Of a stretch of 64,000 bases of DNA, positions 11,277-22,528 are shown piece after piece (the stretch's first letter is position 1; each line of letters opens with the position of its first letter). This DNA comes from Earliella scabrosa. Its lineage: Eukaryota; Basidiomycota; Agaricomycetes; Polyporales; Polyporaceae. Under the pieces are notes generated by a model that saw only the letters and a program-made list of their open reading frames with translations, searched no databases and had not been told where the DNA came from. Location of the stretch: positions 1,054,001 to 1,118,000 of the forward strand of contig JABYQQ010000011.1 of assembly GCA_022605405.1 (NCBI GenBank), written 5' to 3'. The position numbers were made by a program, and so were the translations under genes.

Positions 11277-12769
11277 TTACAATTCCATTGTCCCTCCGAG
11301 TCCAATGTCTTGTGTCTCTCCTCGTCGCCCAGACGGACCAACGTCCACGAGTAGCGCCACGGTCATGTACAAAAGTGTCGTGCTCGCCTCATTCCCATAC
11401 GCGATGTACTCCGAACATAACTTGTTCAGCTCGTTGTCCCGGGTCACCCAGTGCACCTCGACGACCGAGTAGTAATCCGCATCAATGTCCTCCATCTTGT
11501 CATCCTCTTGCTTGTCTCCGGCAAACCTCCGGTGAATGATTCTCACGCCTTCGTGATTGTGGCAGAGTTCGTCCGTCTCCGACGAATCGTCAAGGTAACC
11601 GAGATTGACCATGGTGGCGAGCATGACCGACCCCTTGTACGAGTGGTAGATTAGGCGCAGGAATGGCGCAAGCCCCAGGGCTTTGCTTGTGTGCCAGAGC
11701 GCGGCGTCGCTTCCCTTCAGCCACTCCTGGAGGTCATCAAGCGGGTTCGGCATCTCTTCGTCCCACCTCTGCGGGAACGGGTACTTGTGGCGCAGGGCGA
11801 AGCCGAGTGTGCCGCCATCAGGGAGGAACTCGGGGTCCCGGAGGAGCGCGTCGAGGACGTTCTTTAGGTTGGCCTCGTTCGAGTGTGTGGGGTGGAAGAC
11901 CGTGAGCTCGCTCGGGAGCGGCGCAGGGGGAGGGGATCCCCAGTAGAGGTTGTAGGTGAGCGTGACGCGGTGTCCACTCGTGACGGGAAGGACCTCGTGT
12001 TCAACATCGCTAAAGAACGCGATGTACGCAATGCGCTTTGTCTCTGCTTGGGCGTACGCGGAGAGGGCATGGGCGGCATCGAACGTCCACTCGTGCCCCT
12101 CATGGCGAAGGACGAGGGCACCGCCCTCATGGGGCGTCGGGAAGATGACCACGAGGGAGCCGAACATGTCGGTGCCGTGCGGCGTGTCTTTGTGGGCCTT
12201 GAAGAACGCGTCCCTCCCTTAACGCAGTACCAGTAGACGTCATCATGCCGCCACCTGAGATTGATGCGAAGCTGGACTGACCATAGACGTTGAGCTTGTA
12301 AAGCTCAGCCTTCACCGGCTTGTCCTCTTGGTCACCCGTTAAAAGACCTGCGCGGGCGACGTCCAATAATCCGGACTCGTCTAGGTCTAGCCCAGACATG
12401 AAGTTCTCGACGTCCATCTTGCCCGCCTTGCGGTACGACTCGTCGAGGACGTTTTCTTGGTTCCTGCCAAAGGTGGCCGCCTCGCAGGCCTGTTCAAGGT
12501 CAATGAAGGTCTGGATGTGCTCCGCAGAGGTGCCTGACAAGTCAAGTCGTCTGGTACAAGAAGGCAAGATGGAGTGAATCAAGTACTAAATGTCGTCACG
12601 GTAGTACTCTGTCAGTGGATGGCTGTGCGCACCTAGCATGCCCATCCTGTCCATAGTACAGGGCGAAGCCGCGCTTTGGCAGACCCAGTGTCCCGTTGCA
12701 GAACGGCTTCTTGTCAGAAAGTATGGAGCGCAGATCGTTCAGTAAAGGGAATCCAGCGGACGCGGACAT
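11277..12769 (-). CDS. 2-oxoglutarate/Fe(II)-dependent oxygenase (OX-A)
   Basis: Exons 12769-12633, 12550-12282, 12217-11277; 448 residues. The family couples 2-oxoglutarate decarboxylation to hydroxylation or a related oxidation of a substrate. Iron ligands are visible as the HxD of FFKAHKDTP (H144, D146) and the distal His in FSDVEHEV; an Arg ten residues later in SGHRVTLTYNLYW would bind 2-oxoglutarate. A double-stranded beta-helix core lies between them (GGALVLRHEG). About 200 residues follow the catalytic core and are shared only with OX-B and OX-C here. The acceptor of the last intron is TTAAG, weaker than in the paralogues, but only it restores the conserved GRDAFFKAHKD frame. The substrate could be a small molecule or a protein. 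Confidence 0.88.
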
Positions 12770-12842
12770 GACGATAGGGCCCGGGAAGGTGACCAGTGGG
12801 TACTGGGACGAGGGGCTTGAAGACGCAGTGTACGCCCGCCAC

Positions 12843-12849
12843 ATATATA
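12843..12849 (-). promoter_or_regulatory. TATA box of OX-A
   Basis: TATATAT about 75 bp upstream of the OX-A ATG. Confidence 0.6.
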
Positions 12850-13277
12850 CCCTACGTGTTCCTAGTAAGGATGCTCGCCGTTCCAATCATGTCTTCCCCT
12901 CTGAGTCAGGACGAGATATAGAACAGGGCAGGAATGGATAGACTTGCCAAATCGGGGACCTCGCGCCCCTCACGCAGGAATCAAGATGAGATTGGGAAGA
13001 GTCACAGTGACCCTCCTGAGCATGCTTGGCCCATCAGTCCGTCAGACAGAGACATCAGTGACTCGATTCGTCTGGGCTCGATTAGTGCACCGTGAGCCAA
13101 TACAAGTGGATCCGATACACGACTCGAGCAGGTCTCGGTCCATGTGACTCAAAGTACAGCCTCATTAATGTAGGGCTGAGCTTCACTCGCAGGAGTCATC
13201 GGGATATGGAAACAAAAATACCTTTCTAGATGAAAACGTTCAGGGGTCTAGGAAGTAAGTACATTATCGAGATCATC
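12850..13277. other. Intergenic
   Basis: About 430 bp between the OX-A promoter and the F-box gene 3' end. No feature is supported. Confidence 0.4.
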
Positions 13278-14579
13278 TCACAGCACAGGGACCACAAACG
13301 ACCGACTTTCGTCCTCTTGAACCGGGGCAGCCAGCGGAGGCGGCGGAGGCGAGCGTGCATTCCCCCCAAGTCGTTCCTTCCTCGCCCGAACCCCGGCGAC
13401 CAGCTTGTCCAACGCAGGGCGGTCCGCCGCCTCGTATAGCGCACAGCTCTCTCCCCGCGGGTAGCCAAAGCCCGTCAGCGACCGCTCGTACGTCAGCCGC
13501 ATTCCGTCCGCCTGGTGCATCTGGTCGAGCCCCCACTGGGTGCGCAGGGAGATGTGCAGATCGACAAGCGCCTCGAGTTCGTCGTGGAACCGCTCGCACA
13601 CCGCGCCCCATGTGCGTTCCGGGGCAGCGCCGTTGTCGATGTGCATCGGGCACGAGTCGAGCACAAGTGAGGCGAGCGTTCGGCGGTGGCGCGCGACAAA
13701 GTCCTCCGCGCGCCGCGCGGGCGTGAACATGACGCCGCCAAGCGTGAGGTGGCGCAGGGCCGGGTAGAAGAGCGCGGCGAGCTCCACGTGTGGTATGAGC
13801 CCAACCGGTTGGTCGCTGACGAGCACGAGCGACGTGAGCTGCCGCTGGGGCGGCATGAGGAAGCGGATCGGGATCGTCTCTTGCCACATTTCCTCCCAGA
13901 GCCCCTCGGTCAGGCTGCTGGTGCCGTGCGTGGACAGGTGAAGGTGTTCAAGGGAGGAGATGAGGCGCGCGAACCCGGATTGTTCGTAGAACACCAGCGG
14001 GTGCGGGATCAGGTTGCCTAGAGTCAGGGAGCGGATGCGTGGGAAGGGGGTGTTGTGCACGATCGCTTGAAGGACGGCCGTCTGGAGGAAGAGATGTCGT
14101 CGTGGCTCGTGGTCGTCGATCTCCCCTTCTGTGGTCCTTCGGGCGTACCAGGGTCCGGGGAAGAAGCTCAGATCCAGCGTTGACAGAGCCGGGAAACGGT
14201 GAAGCTGCGCGAACGCGGCGGTGAGGGCGATGTGCATAGTGCGTTGGGCCATAAGATCTGGTACACATCACGAGTGAGTACACACATGTTCAATTCCGCC
14301 CCGATCATTCATCTCACCTTGACTTATGGCATCCAGAGGGTCAGTCCATCGAAACACTACGGACTCGACATGTTTTGCCAAGGCCGGGGTCTCCATCAAG
14401 CACCTTAGGCCAATCGCGGACTGAAGACTGTTTGTCGCATACACATTGCGAAAGGCGCGAGGAGTCGCTAGGACGCAGAAAGTGCTGTCGACAGCACGCA
14501 AGTTGCGAAGTGTCGATTCGTCTAGGACATGCTCCACGAAGAGCTCTAGGAGCTCAGTGGGACAGTCGCTCATCCACAT
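13278..14579 (-). CDS. F-box domain protein
   Basis: Exons 14579-14318 and 14257-13278; 413 residues. The N-terminus DCPTELLELFVEHVL followed by LRNLRAVDSTFCVLATPRAF is an F-box (residues about 5-45), which binds Skp1 in SCF ubiquitin ligases. The rest carries irregular Leu-rich segments such as FPALSTLDLSFF, IRSLTLGNLIPHP and LRHLTLGGV. This is typical of the large, fast-evolving families of basidiomycete F-box/LRR-like proteins that choose substrates for ubiquitination. The target is unknown. A second in-frame ATG at 14573 is an alternative start. The intron junction has a GTGAGA donor and CCAG acceptor. Confidence 0.82.
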
Positions 14580-14712
14580 GGTCGGTTCAAGTTGGATTCG
14601 TCGAGCTGGTCGATTTGACTGCAGCGGACGTCGACGTAGTAGTTGCTAGCTATAAGTCCGTTCTTCAAGGCTTGGGGTCAGTAACCCGGGGTGGCGCAGG
14701 CACCAGGGCCGC

Positions 14713-14719
14713 TTATATA
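14713..14719 (-). promoter_or_regulatory. TATA-like element of the F-box gene
   Basis: TATATAA on the minus strand about 135 bp upstream of the ATG. It lies between this gene and the Fic gene 3' end. Confidence 0.45.
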
Positions 14720-14816
14720 CTGAGCCAGCGGCTTATCTCCAAGTGGAGCGATAACAAACGTACAGCTGATTGGTGGGCTCTTGGCGATCTTCTGATGGGA
14801 GGTGGCCCACTTCCCA

Positions 14817-16668
14817 TCAGGAGCCGGAGGTTCCCATCAGGATACGAGTTTTACCGTCATCCACGTTAACCTTCCACTGGGAGTCTTCGGGTGAAGGAGG
14901 CGGAATCGAGCGGAGATACTTGATCGACTCCTGCATCTCGCTCGCTATGAGGTTCGCCAGAGGACGGAGGTCGGCATCTCGCGCAGCCTGCCAGCGACAA
15001 AACAATCAGGAGGTGCGCGCCGGGCCTCAGAATGGATCATGCTTACGGTGCTCAGCGCACTCAAGTACTTCTCCTTCTCGCGATGACGGATGTTGATTGG
15101 GGGGAACCCGGCCCTCAGCAGGGGCAGCGAAGATATGACACGAATCACCCGCCCGTTGCCGTCCTAGAACTCGAGCGTTAGCAGACGTCTTTGAGCGATG
15201 GGAAAGATTGTGAGGAGTACACACCGTGAAGGGGTGGATGATTGAGAGGTTGTAGTGGATCCATGCAGCCAAGGCAAACGCGGTCGGGTCGGCGCGACCG
15301 AGCCGCACCGCCGCGAGCTGCCGCTGTAAGTCGCAGACCCAACGTTCAGTACAGACGAATCACCCAGTTATCGGGCGGCGCTCACGTTCGCCATCGCGAG
15401 GAAGTCCCCCATATGCTTCTCAATCTCTTGATGTCTTGCGTACTGGACAATCTGGGCTGGTTCATCCTCAGGAGCATCCGGGCTCGTCAGGTCAGTGGTT
15501 ACGAGACGTTGTCTGTAAGCTCCGACGGTGTTGAGGTATGCTACTTCATCACCGTCGAACTGTCGAGAGATCAATGGCCGGTTCAGGTCCATGTACTGTC
15601 GTAACACGCACATGAGTATACCCGATCTGTGACGACGCCATCACCTCTCCATGAAGGATGCGTATGTTCTCCTGGGTGATCGCGTTCGCTGGCAACACCG
15701 TCCCAGAGAGGTAGTTCAGACCCTGTAGCTCTGAGGTGAACTTGGACCCGCGACCAAATGATACAACACGCACCCTGTTCAGATCCTTCGAAATCTTAAT
15801 GGCGGACTGGGGTCCCCCCGGTGGCCCGTGGCGCACGCGATCGACGGCTCCTGAATAGAAGCCAGCTCGGACGATGCGGGGTAGGGAGTCTGCACCTAGT
15901 GCAAATACCTCCTCCAGCTCATTGCTTTGAATGGCCAGAACGCGAGCGTATCGCTGCACGGACACCTCCGGGGTGAGCAACTGCTGCAGCGCTTCCCATT
16001 CGGTCATGATAGTTGCGGCAAGTTGAGGACGCGCTTGACGGAATACGTCGAAATCCTTGGGCGGGTGCCACGGCTGCACAATCGTTCCTCCGTCTCCCGG
16101 ATCGGACCATATAGCATCTGAAAGGGCGTCGAGGTCAGTACAATCGGGATAAAGGAAGCGATCAGATAAAGCCAGACAGACCCGCCTTCTTCCCTGCTTG
16201 CTTTCTAGTACCACGTGAGTTCAAGTTTGAAGTTATTGTGAAGAGAGATGGACGGCCTACGTACCTCGACGTGAGCCTCGAAGACGGCGAACCAGGTGTC
16301 AAAGGCAGCATCAGGACCGGACACCAACGCCCTTGCTGCCTTGAAGTACTGGGCAGCAGTCTTGAGGTCTTCCAAGTAAAGCGCGGCATATGCACAACGA
16401 AAGTTGACCCAGGCCGATTGCGGGAAAGCCTTGAGAAGGCGCCGTATGGTATTGAACCATTGATCGGCTTTATGAGCGCCTTTCAAAGCGGCCTCGACTG
16501 TCGCGATGTCTCGCAGCTGGCGAGTATTCGCGTTTGCCATCATGGTGGAGGTGTCATCCTGGGATGAACTTCGGTCAATGAGTAGACAATCCGTCCGAGA
16601 AAGCAACTCACAAACGGACCTCCAGCGGTCCAAAGAGGAACATAGGGGTTTGGCTTGGTCTGGGACAT
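14817..16668 (-). CDS. TPR-like Fic-domain protein (putative AMP-transferase)
   Basis: Seven exons: 16668-16612, 16558-16265, 16193-15612, 15559-15386, 15323-15225, 15163-15047, 14987-14817; 497 residues. The Fic active-site loop is complete: HPFTDGNGRVIR (residues 399-410, split by an intron after HPFT), with catalytic His399 and the Asp/Gly/Asn/Arg anion-binding residues. Residues about 40-117 are helical and TPR-like (WVNFRCAYAALYLEDLKTAAQYF). This gives a TPR-then-Fic order similar to metazoan FICD. Fic enzymes usually transfer AMP from ATP to hydroxyls of target proteins and some remove it. Upstream at 207-212 the sequence is SNELEE, where many Fic proteins have an auto-inhibitory [S/T]xxxE[G/N] motif. 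No transmembrane segment was seen. A longer N-terminus starting at 16808 is possible but would read through a perfect GTGAGT intron. Confidence 0.85.
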
Positions 16669-17210
16669 GGGGATGCTATAGAGGGTTGGTTAGAGTCAGG
16701 CAGATCTGGAGTAAGTTGCACTGTCAGGGAGGCATGTGAGCGCTTCCCGTGGGAGTACGCGAGATGTATTGCCACCCGTGCCAGGTCAGAAGTTTCACGG
16801 GCGTCCATCGTGTTTCTATTTACTCTTGTCAGTAACCCTGTAGGTTGGCACTCGACTTATGTGGGTAGGTTGCGGGTGGATGGGACTCTTGGATTCCGTG
16901 TCGGTATAGCAATCGTACAAGTAGAAGGTTGTTCGTAGCGACGTAACAGCATAATATGCGGGGCGCGCGTGTTCCGAGTCGTCAGAAGGAAAGACATGCT
17001 GGTCTAGCGGCTAGTCCAGTGCGAGAGACCGGCCATCGTCGTACTAGAAGTTGGAGGCAGAAACTCATGAAAGCGCGAAGCGACGGTGAAGGGTGGCGAT
17101 AAAAGGATATGTACTACGATGCAACAACAATTAGTCGAGAGGGAAAGCCTGGAACGAGAACCTGGAGGGACACGCAGAAGGGAAAGAGACCGCCAGCGTT
17201 CAAGCCTTTG
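16669..17210. other. Intergenic
   Basis: Upstream region of the Fic gene and terminator of the kinase. A minus-strand open frame starting at 16808 might be an upstream exon of the Fic gene, but no acceptable splice phase was found. Confidence 0.4.
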
Positions 17211-20200
17211 TCATAACTTGAGCTCCGTGAGCACCCGCCGAGCCAGCATATGGTATTGCCAGCCGTCGCCGCCCAATCTTCGGAACTGGATTCCATGGAG
17301 GGGCAACCAGGGCACCTGTCAAGTGTCAAACAGCATGAGATGAGCAGGAGATAGGAGATAGAGGGAACAGCGATAGAACCGCACCTTCACGACGTTGATT
17401 TCAAAGCGCACAGCAAGCGAACTCGCGCCGATCGTCTCAAACAGCTCGGGGTCCACCTCTCCAGTTGGTAGTGGCGACGTGGGCGTTGGCTGGGGACTTG
17501 CCGGAGCAAAGTCGTGAGGGATCGGCGGCAGGGTCTTCGCCTTCGCCGGCGAGTGCGGCCGGGGGGATTCTTCGGGTGCAGCGAGGTTCTCGAGAGTGCC
17601 TGATCGGGTCGCTTCGACTGTCGCCGTGTGCGCATTGGAAGAGACGTGGAAGAACGAGGAGGACGCACTGCTGGCGGTGGTGCTGAGGGTAGTAGCGCCC
17701 GAAGGCCGGCTGGGCAGCTCCTTGTCCTTGGTCTGCTCGCGCTCCTTGCTCCTCATCCCGAACGAGCGTTTAGACGCCTTCTTCGTAAGCGTGCGCTGCT
17801 TGTCGTCGTACGAGCTGGTCGACGGCCGCTTCTGGTGGTACGCAGAAGCCTGGGGCACGATCGAGGAAACGTCGATGGAAGGCATGTGGATGCACTCGAA
17901 GCCCGTCTTCGTCTCGCGATACTGCACCTGCATGCGGTCCAGGACACGCCTGATGTCCGCTTGGATGACATTGGGCGGTTTTGTTGACGTCGTGGCCACG
18001 CTGATAACAGAGTGAGAATGCAGCAACGCGCAGATCGAGCGATGTGCTCACCTGAAGAGACCCTTGAGATAGACAGGCTTGAACTCCTTGTCGTCGCCCT
18101 GGAGCTCATCATCCTTGGGCTCCTCACCAGCCCCGTTCTCCGCAACCGGCTCCTCGTGCACGGCCTGCTCATCCTCCTCCTCAGTCCGGCCAAACAGCCT
18201 CTCACCCAACGGCTTTGCGTTGTACGAGTTCCCAGTCGATGGCCTGCGATGGCGTCCGATCGTGCCGCCGACGCCTGACAACAGCGCAGCACCGGTGCTA
18301 CTCCTCCGCTCATGACGCGTCGAGCGTCCCGAGGGGTCGAGGATCGTCGCAGCGCGGCGGTGGACCGAGCCCACAGGCTGGCTCTGGCTCTGGGTGAGCG
18401 TGGCCTCCTGAACAGTCCTCTTCTCCTCGTCCCCGCCGTTCTTCTGCGCCTCCTTCTCCTTCTCCTGGACTTCGACCTCTGCAGACGGCCGGGGCGAGAA
18501 GCTGGTCAAGATGCTACCGCGCTTGGTGGGCGTGGCGGCGCGGCGCGATTCGTCGCCGCGCCCGCCCAGGATGCTGCCAAACTTGCGCACGAGCGTCGCG
18601 CCCGCCGAGAGCACGAGCGGCGTCCGCGGCTCCTCCTCGCTCTCCCGGCCCTCCTTCTCCTTCGGGGCGTCCATCTTCTCCGCGAACGTGCCGAGCTCGG
18701 GGCCGGCCGTGCGGGGAGGCTCCAGCACGTCCCTGCGCGGCCGCAACGTGCCGTGCTCGCCGGCCTCCTCCGCGCCGCCGAATCCGAACATGCCAGGCCA
18801 CCCGCGAACGCTCGGGCGCTGGCTGAGGCTGTGGCTCCGGCGATGTGCGGTCGTCGCGGGCTCGCGGGGCATGGACATTGACATCGACATGCGGGCAGGA
18901 GACGCCGCCACCGCCTTCGGCAGCGCTGGCGGCTGGGTGACCTTCGTGGGCGAAAGAGCGGCATCGCGAGCGCGCGGCTGGGGGAAAGAGGAGGCGGTCG
19001 GGGATGGGGTTGCGGGGGTAACGTCGTAAGACAACCCGGAATAGTGCGAAGTCTCGGGTGCAGGGAGGCGAGGAAGTGGCATGCTGTAGTCCGGCTTACC
19101 AGAGACGGCTGGGTCGCGCCTGCGGACCGCGGGCTGAGAAAGCTGTTTTGCGGAGGTTGGGGGAGCAGCAGGGATGTCAGCGGTGGACGCATCCGGCCGG
19201 GAGCTTGATTCCAAGGACAACTGGGAACTAGCGAAGTGGCCCGGACCATAGACCTTCTCGCGCTCCTGCTTCTCACGGACCAGGAAGTAGATAGAGATGA
19301 GAGGGTGGAATCCGTACGTGGGATCAGCGGGCTCGCGAGCAGACTCAAGGAGTGACGAGTTGGATAGATGCGACTGCGAGCCGGGTGGGGAGTGCGCCAA
19401 AGGGGTGCTAGGGGGAGACGATGATGGAGAGAACAGCTTGCGGCGGTAGAAGTCGAAACCAGAGAAGCGCTTCGACTTCTTAGATGGAGATTGATCAACC
19501 TTTGTCGTCGACGTCGAGAAGCTGCCGTCGTGCGAGATGGCCAGGGAGGAGTTGGAGAACGACTCGCCCCAGCGAGAATGCCCGTTGCGTCCATTGGACA
19601 TGCGCTTGCGCTCCCAGTGTTGAACTGAACGGTAGTACGCATCCGACTCCAGCACCTCGACCAGCTTTTGCTCGATCTCCTCCTCCGTCCCGAACTCGAA
19701 GCCCTTCATGCCCTTGATGACGTTTCGGTCCAGCTCATCCGCGCGGAGGGGTTCACGGTGGACGAGGTGGGAATCCGGGGGACCACGGTACCCGCGTACC
19801 ATCCATGGATGGTTCAGGACCTCCGACAGTGACGCACGAGCGGATGGATTTGTGACGAGCATCCGCGTAAGGAGATGCTTGCATTCTACAGCCTGTGTTG
19901 GGCAAGGGGATTGTGAGAGGGGATGCTAAGACTCACCTGCGCTCAGCCAGACGGGGTATTCCACTAGCCCGCGCTTAATCTTCGCGTGCAGGGCTGGCAT
20001 GCTCTGGTCGTCGAACGGCACCTTGCCGCAAACCAAGACATACAAGACGACTCCAAAACTCCACACATCGACCTCCGGACCCGTGTAAACCTTGGCGTTT
20101 AGGAGTTCTGGTGCGGCGAAGTACAGCGAGCCGCAGAATGTTGATAGATGGTCGGCGGGGTTGTAGAGATTGGACAGCCCAAAGTCGATGATCTTAATGT

Positions 20201-21157
20201 TGCCGGAGTGCGAGATAAGGATGTTCTCGATCTTGAGGTCTGGGATGCTCTGAATGAGACACGGTCTGTGGCGAACGATGCAACTACGCACCTCGATGCA
20301 CGACGTTGTTCTTGTGACAGTAGTCAAGGGCGCTGCCAATCTGCCTCGCAAACTTGCGGGCAACGCGCTCCCGCAGTCGCCCATGGCTGATGATGTAGTC
20401 GAGCATCTGGCCCCCGCTGACGTATTCGAACACCATATAGTAGTGGTGCTGGTGCACGATCATCTCGCGCATGCCGCAGATGTAGGGATGGTGGAGGAGC
20501 ATAGACAACGCGGCCTCACGGAGCGTCCTGATCTCCTTCGAAGCGTCCTTGGAGGCCTGCTTCGCCGCCGCGTCGGACGTAGGCGCAGCAGCGGACCCGT
20601 TGGGGGACACGCGGGGCAGGATTTTGACCGCGAGCTAGGGCCAAGGGTTACGCTCCCAGACAGAATGGGGACTGCAGCAAGGGGCTGCTCACCTTCTCGC
20701 CTGTGATGTTGTGGTGCGCGAGCTTCACCTTGCCCATGCTGCCCGCGCCCAGAGTCTTGCTAAGCGTGTAGTCTCCCAGTATCCGCGTCCCGCTGCGTGA
20801 CTTGCTCGACGAGCCACCCTCGGTGCGTCCATGGCGAGTGTCGTCGTAGCGCTGATCGCGGTCGCCGTTTGTGGGGGCGTATGACTGAGGTGGCATCGAC
20901 ACTGGACGGGGCCTCGACGTCGTCGAGGATGCTCTCGCCTGAGGTTGCGCATACCTCTCCTTCTCTGTTCTCTCTGGACGGTCCATGACGGGGGGCTGCT
21001 GTTCTGTCTGTTGTTCGTTATCCGGCGTTTGGGCTGCTGGGGGTTTCTGGGTGATGGGGATGTCGTACTCGGGGCCAGCGACGAGGCCCCCGTGAGTGGG
21101 AGTCGTGACGGCTTGCTGATTTTCCGGAAAGCTCGAAGAGGCGGGATATGTGTCCAT
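17211..21157 (-). CDS. KIN1: KIN1/MARK-family serine/threonine kinase
   Basis: Six exons: 21157-20693, 20634-20292, 20239-19937, 19885-18052, 18000-17385, 17315-17211; 1221 residues. The kinase domain spans about residues 130-400: [10 protein letters not shown]-loop, LAVKI with Lys159, HRDLKIEN (Asp270), IIDFGLSN (Asp288), activation segment [15 protein letters not shown]. The exact KIN1-type wording separates it from SNF1 and other CAMK relatives. A Ser/Pro-rich linker of over 700 residues follows. The last 50 residues ([20 protein letters not shown] ... [12 protein letters not shown]) form a KA1 domain that binds acidic phospholipids. In yeast, Kin1/Kin2 act at the plasma membrane in exocytosis and mRNA control of the unfolded-protein response. 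A possible upstream exon near 21590-21673 (Met-Ala-His-Val...) ends in GTGAGT and may be 5' UTR. Confidence 0.9.
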
Positions 21158-22121
21158 ACACCCGCAGAGCGGTCGGCGACGACGAGTTGGACGACGTGGG
21201 GGACGTTACAGACGGCGGTGGTGGGGGTTGATGAAGGAGTTCGTTGACCGCGGAGGGGACGATTGAGCGCCCTAATGCAGAATTCCGCCGGCATCACTGC
21301 TCTAGTCTCAAATCTGTATGCATTGTCCTTCGTACACACTAGCAGCCGTTTACTTCGTTCCATAGGTATGCGAATAAATACTATGTACATGCAGAGGTGT
21401 GGCAACGCGCAGACAAGAAACAGCCCCAGACAGCGGAGTTGGCGGACGGGTGATCTGTGGCGCCCAACAAAAACTCCGAAAATAGTGGACATGAGTGTGA
21501 GAGCTAACAAGACGAAGTTAGCGGAATGCCCTGAGAAGATGACAGAACGAGGACATGAGAGGCACGAGCGAGGAGAATCCAACCACTCACGAGAGTTCCA
21601 GGTCACTCCGTGTTGGATGTCTTCGCTGGGAGCCACTGCACTGGATGACGTCTGAACATGGGCCATGGCGGAATGACAGCCTAGTAACATGCATGATCAG
21701 CGACCAATGAAGAGACATGAAGAATAGTCTCGACGAGGCACAGCCAAGACGACACGGGACAGGGACACGTTAGAACAAGCGAGGCACTGCGGAGGCAGCA
21801 CCAGCTTGCTAGCCATATGTTTCAAACGACCCAGAGCTCCTCTCCACAATGAGCAGCCCATCGTGACTGTTAGCAGCGCGGCGGATTGCCAGACCTCTGC
21901 AGACATGCGCAAGCTGCTCTGTCGCTCTGGATGCGAGCCATTGTGACAAGCATGGATCCAGAGTTGGCTGTAAGCCGTCGAGACCCATTCTATGACTGTG
22001 CTTGGAGCACTACGAGGACCGTCGTGTTGCTTGCTGCTGGCTCGGACGGGGAAAACGCGTACCAGAAGGGTTCCTCTTGATGCAGCGGAGAGCGATTCGC
22101 ACTACGTCGGACACCCTTCCA
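21158..22121. other. Kinase 5' region and intergenic
   Basis: Contains the putative 5' leader of the kinase. A GTGAGT donor near 21589 suggests a 5' UTR intron. No independent gene is supported between 21700 and 22121. Confidence 0.4.
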
Positions 22122-22528
22122 CTAAGCGTCCCCCACCCACGTAGCCCAGGTATCCCGCCGCAATCCTCCCGAAGACCACACCGCACAAGAAAGTCCAACA
22201 TATGGAGCACTCACCGCACTCAACAGAACGACGAAGACCGCGAACACGCCGAACAGCACTTGTAATGATTGTGCCGCGAATCCAGCGATGAAAGACACAA
22301 TCTACAAACCCAACCAGATCAGGCTTCACAACACTCGCAACACGCAAGACGGGTTCAACTCACACTCGCCACAATGAGCGTGTTTCTTGAGATTTGCTCG
22401 ACCAGCTTCTGGCCCTCAAAGTCCTGATAATGATACACCCGCGTGCATGTAGTCGGCCGCAACAGCAACGGACGAACACACGAACTCACTATTTTGCCCT
22501 CAAAGTACTGCGTCAGAAATTCGCTCAT
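22122..22528 (-). CDS. SPC1: Signal peptidase complex subunit 1 (SPC12-like), 3' end uncertain
   Basis: Three clear exons: 22528-22490, 22423-22364, 22301-22215. They read MSEFLTQYFEGKI, then DFEGQKLVEQISRNTLIVAS, then two hydrophobic segments IVSFIAGFAAQSL and VLFGVFAVFVVLLSA. This matches SPC1/SPC12, a small two-pass ER membrane subunit of signal peptidase that helps protect membrane segments from cleavage. All introns are in phase 0 with GTGAGT donors. The family normally continues with a PPWP motif and a basic cytosolic tail, which I could not find. Reading through the next GTGAGT gives a stop at 22122 and an atypical tail. Either one more distant exon exists or the gene is altered at its 3' end. 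Confidence 0.6.

Noticed and set aside
15560..15611. Alternative 48-nt intron ending near 15597 in the Fic gene
   Set aside because: It would delete the conserved MASSQIGYTH segment; the GTGCGT...CGACAG intron keeps it and has better signals.
16608..16808. Upstream Met at 16808 as start of the Fic protein
   Set aside because: No splice joins it in phase to the TPR exon without ignoring the perfect GTGAGT intron at 16611-16559.
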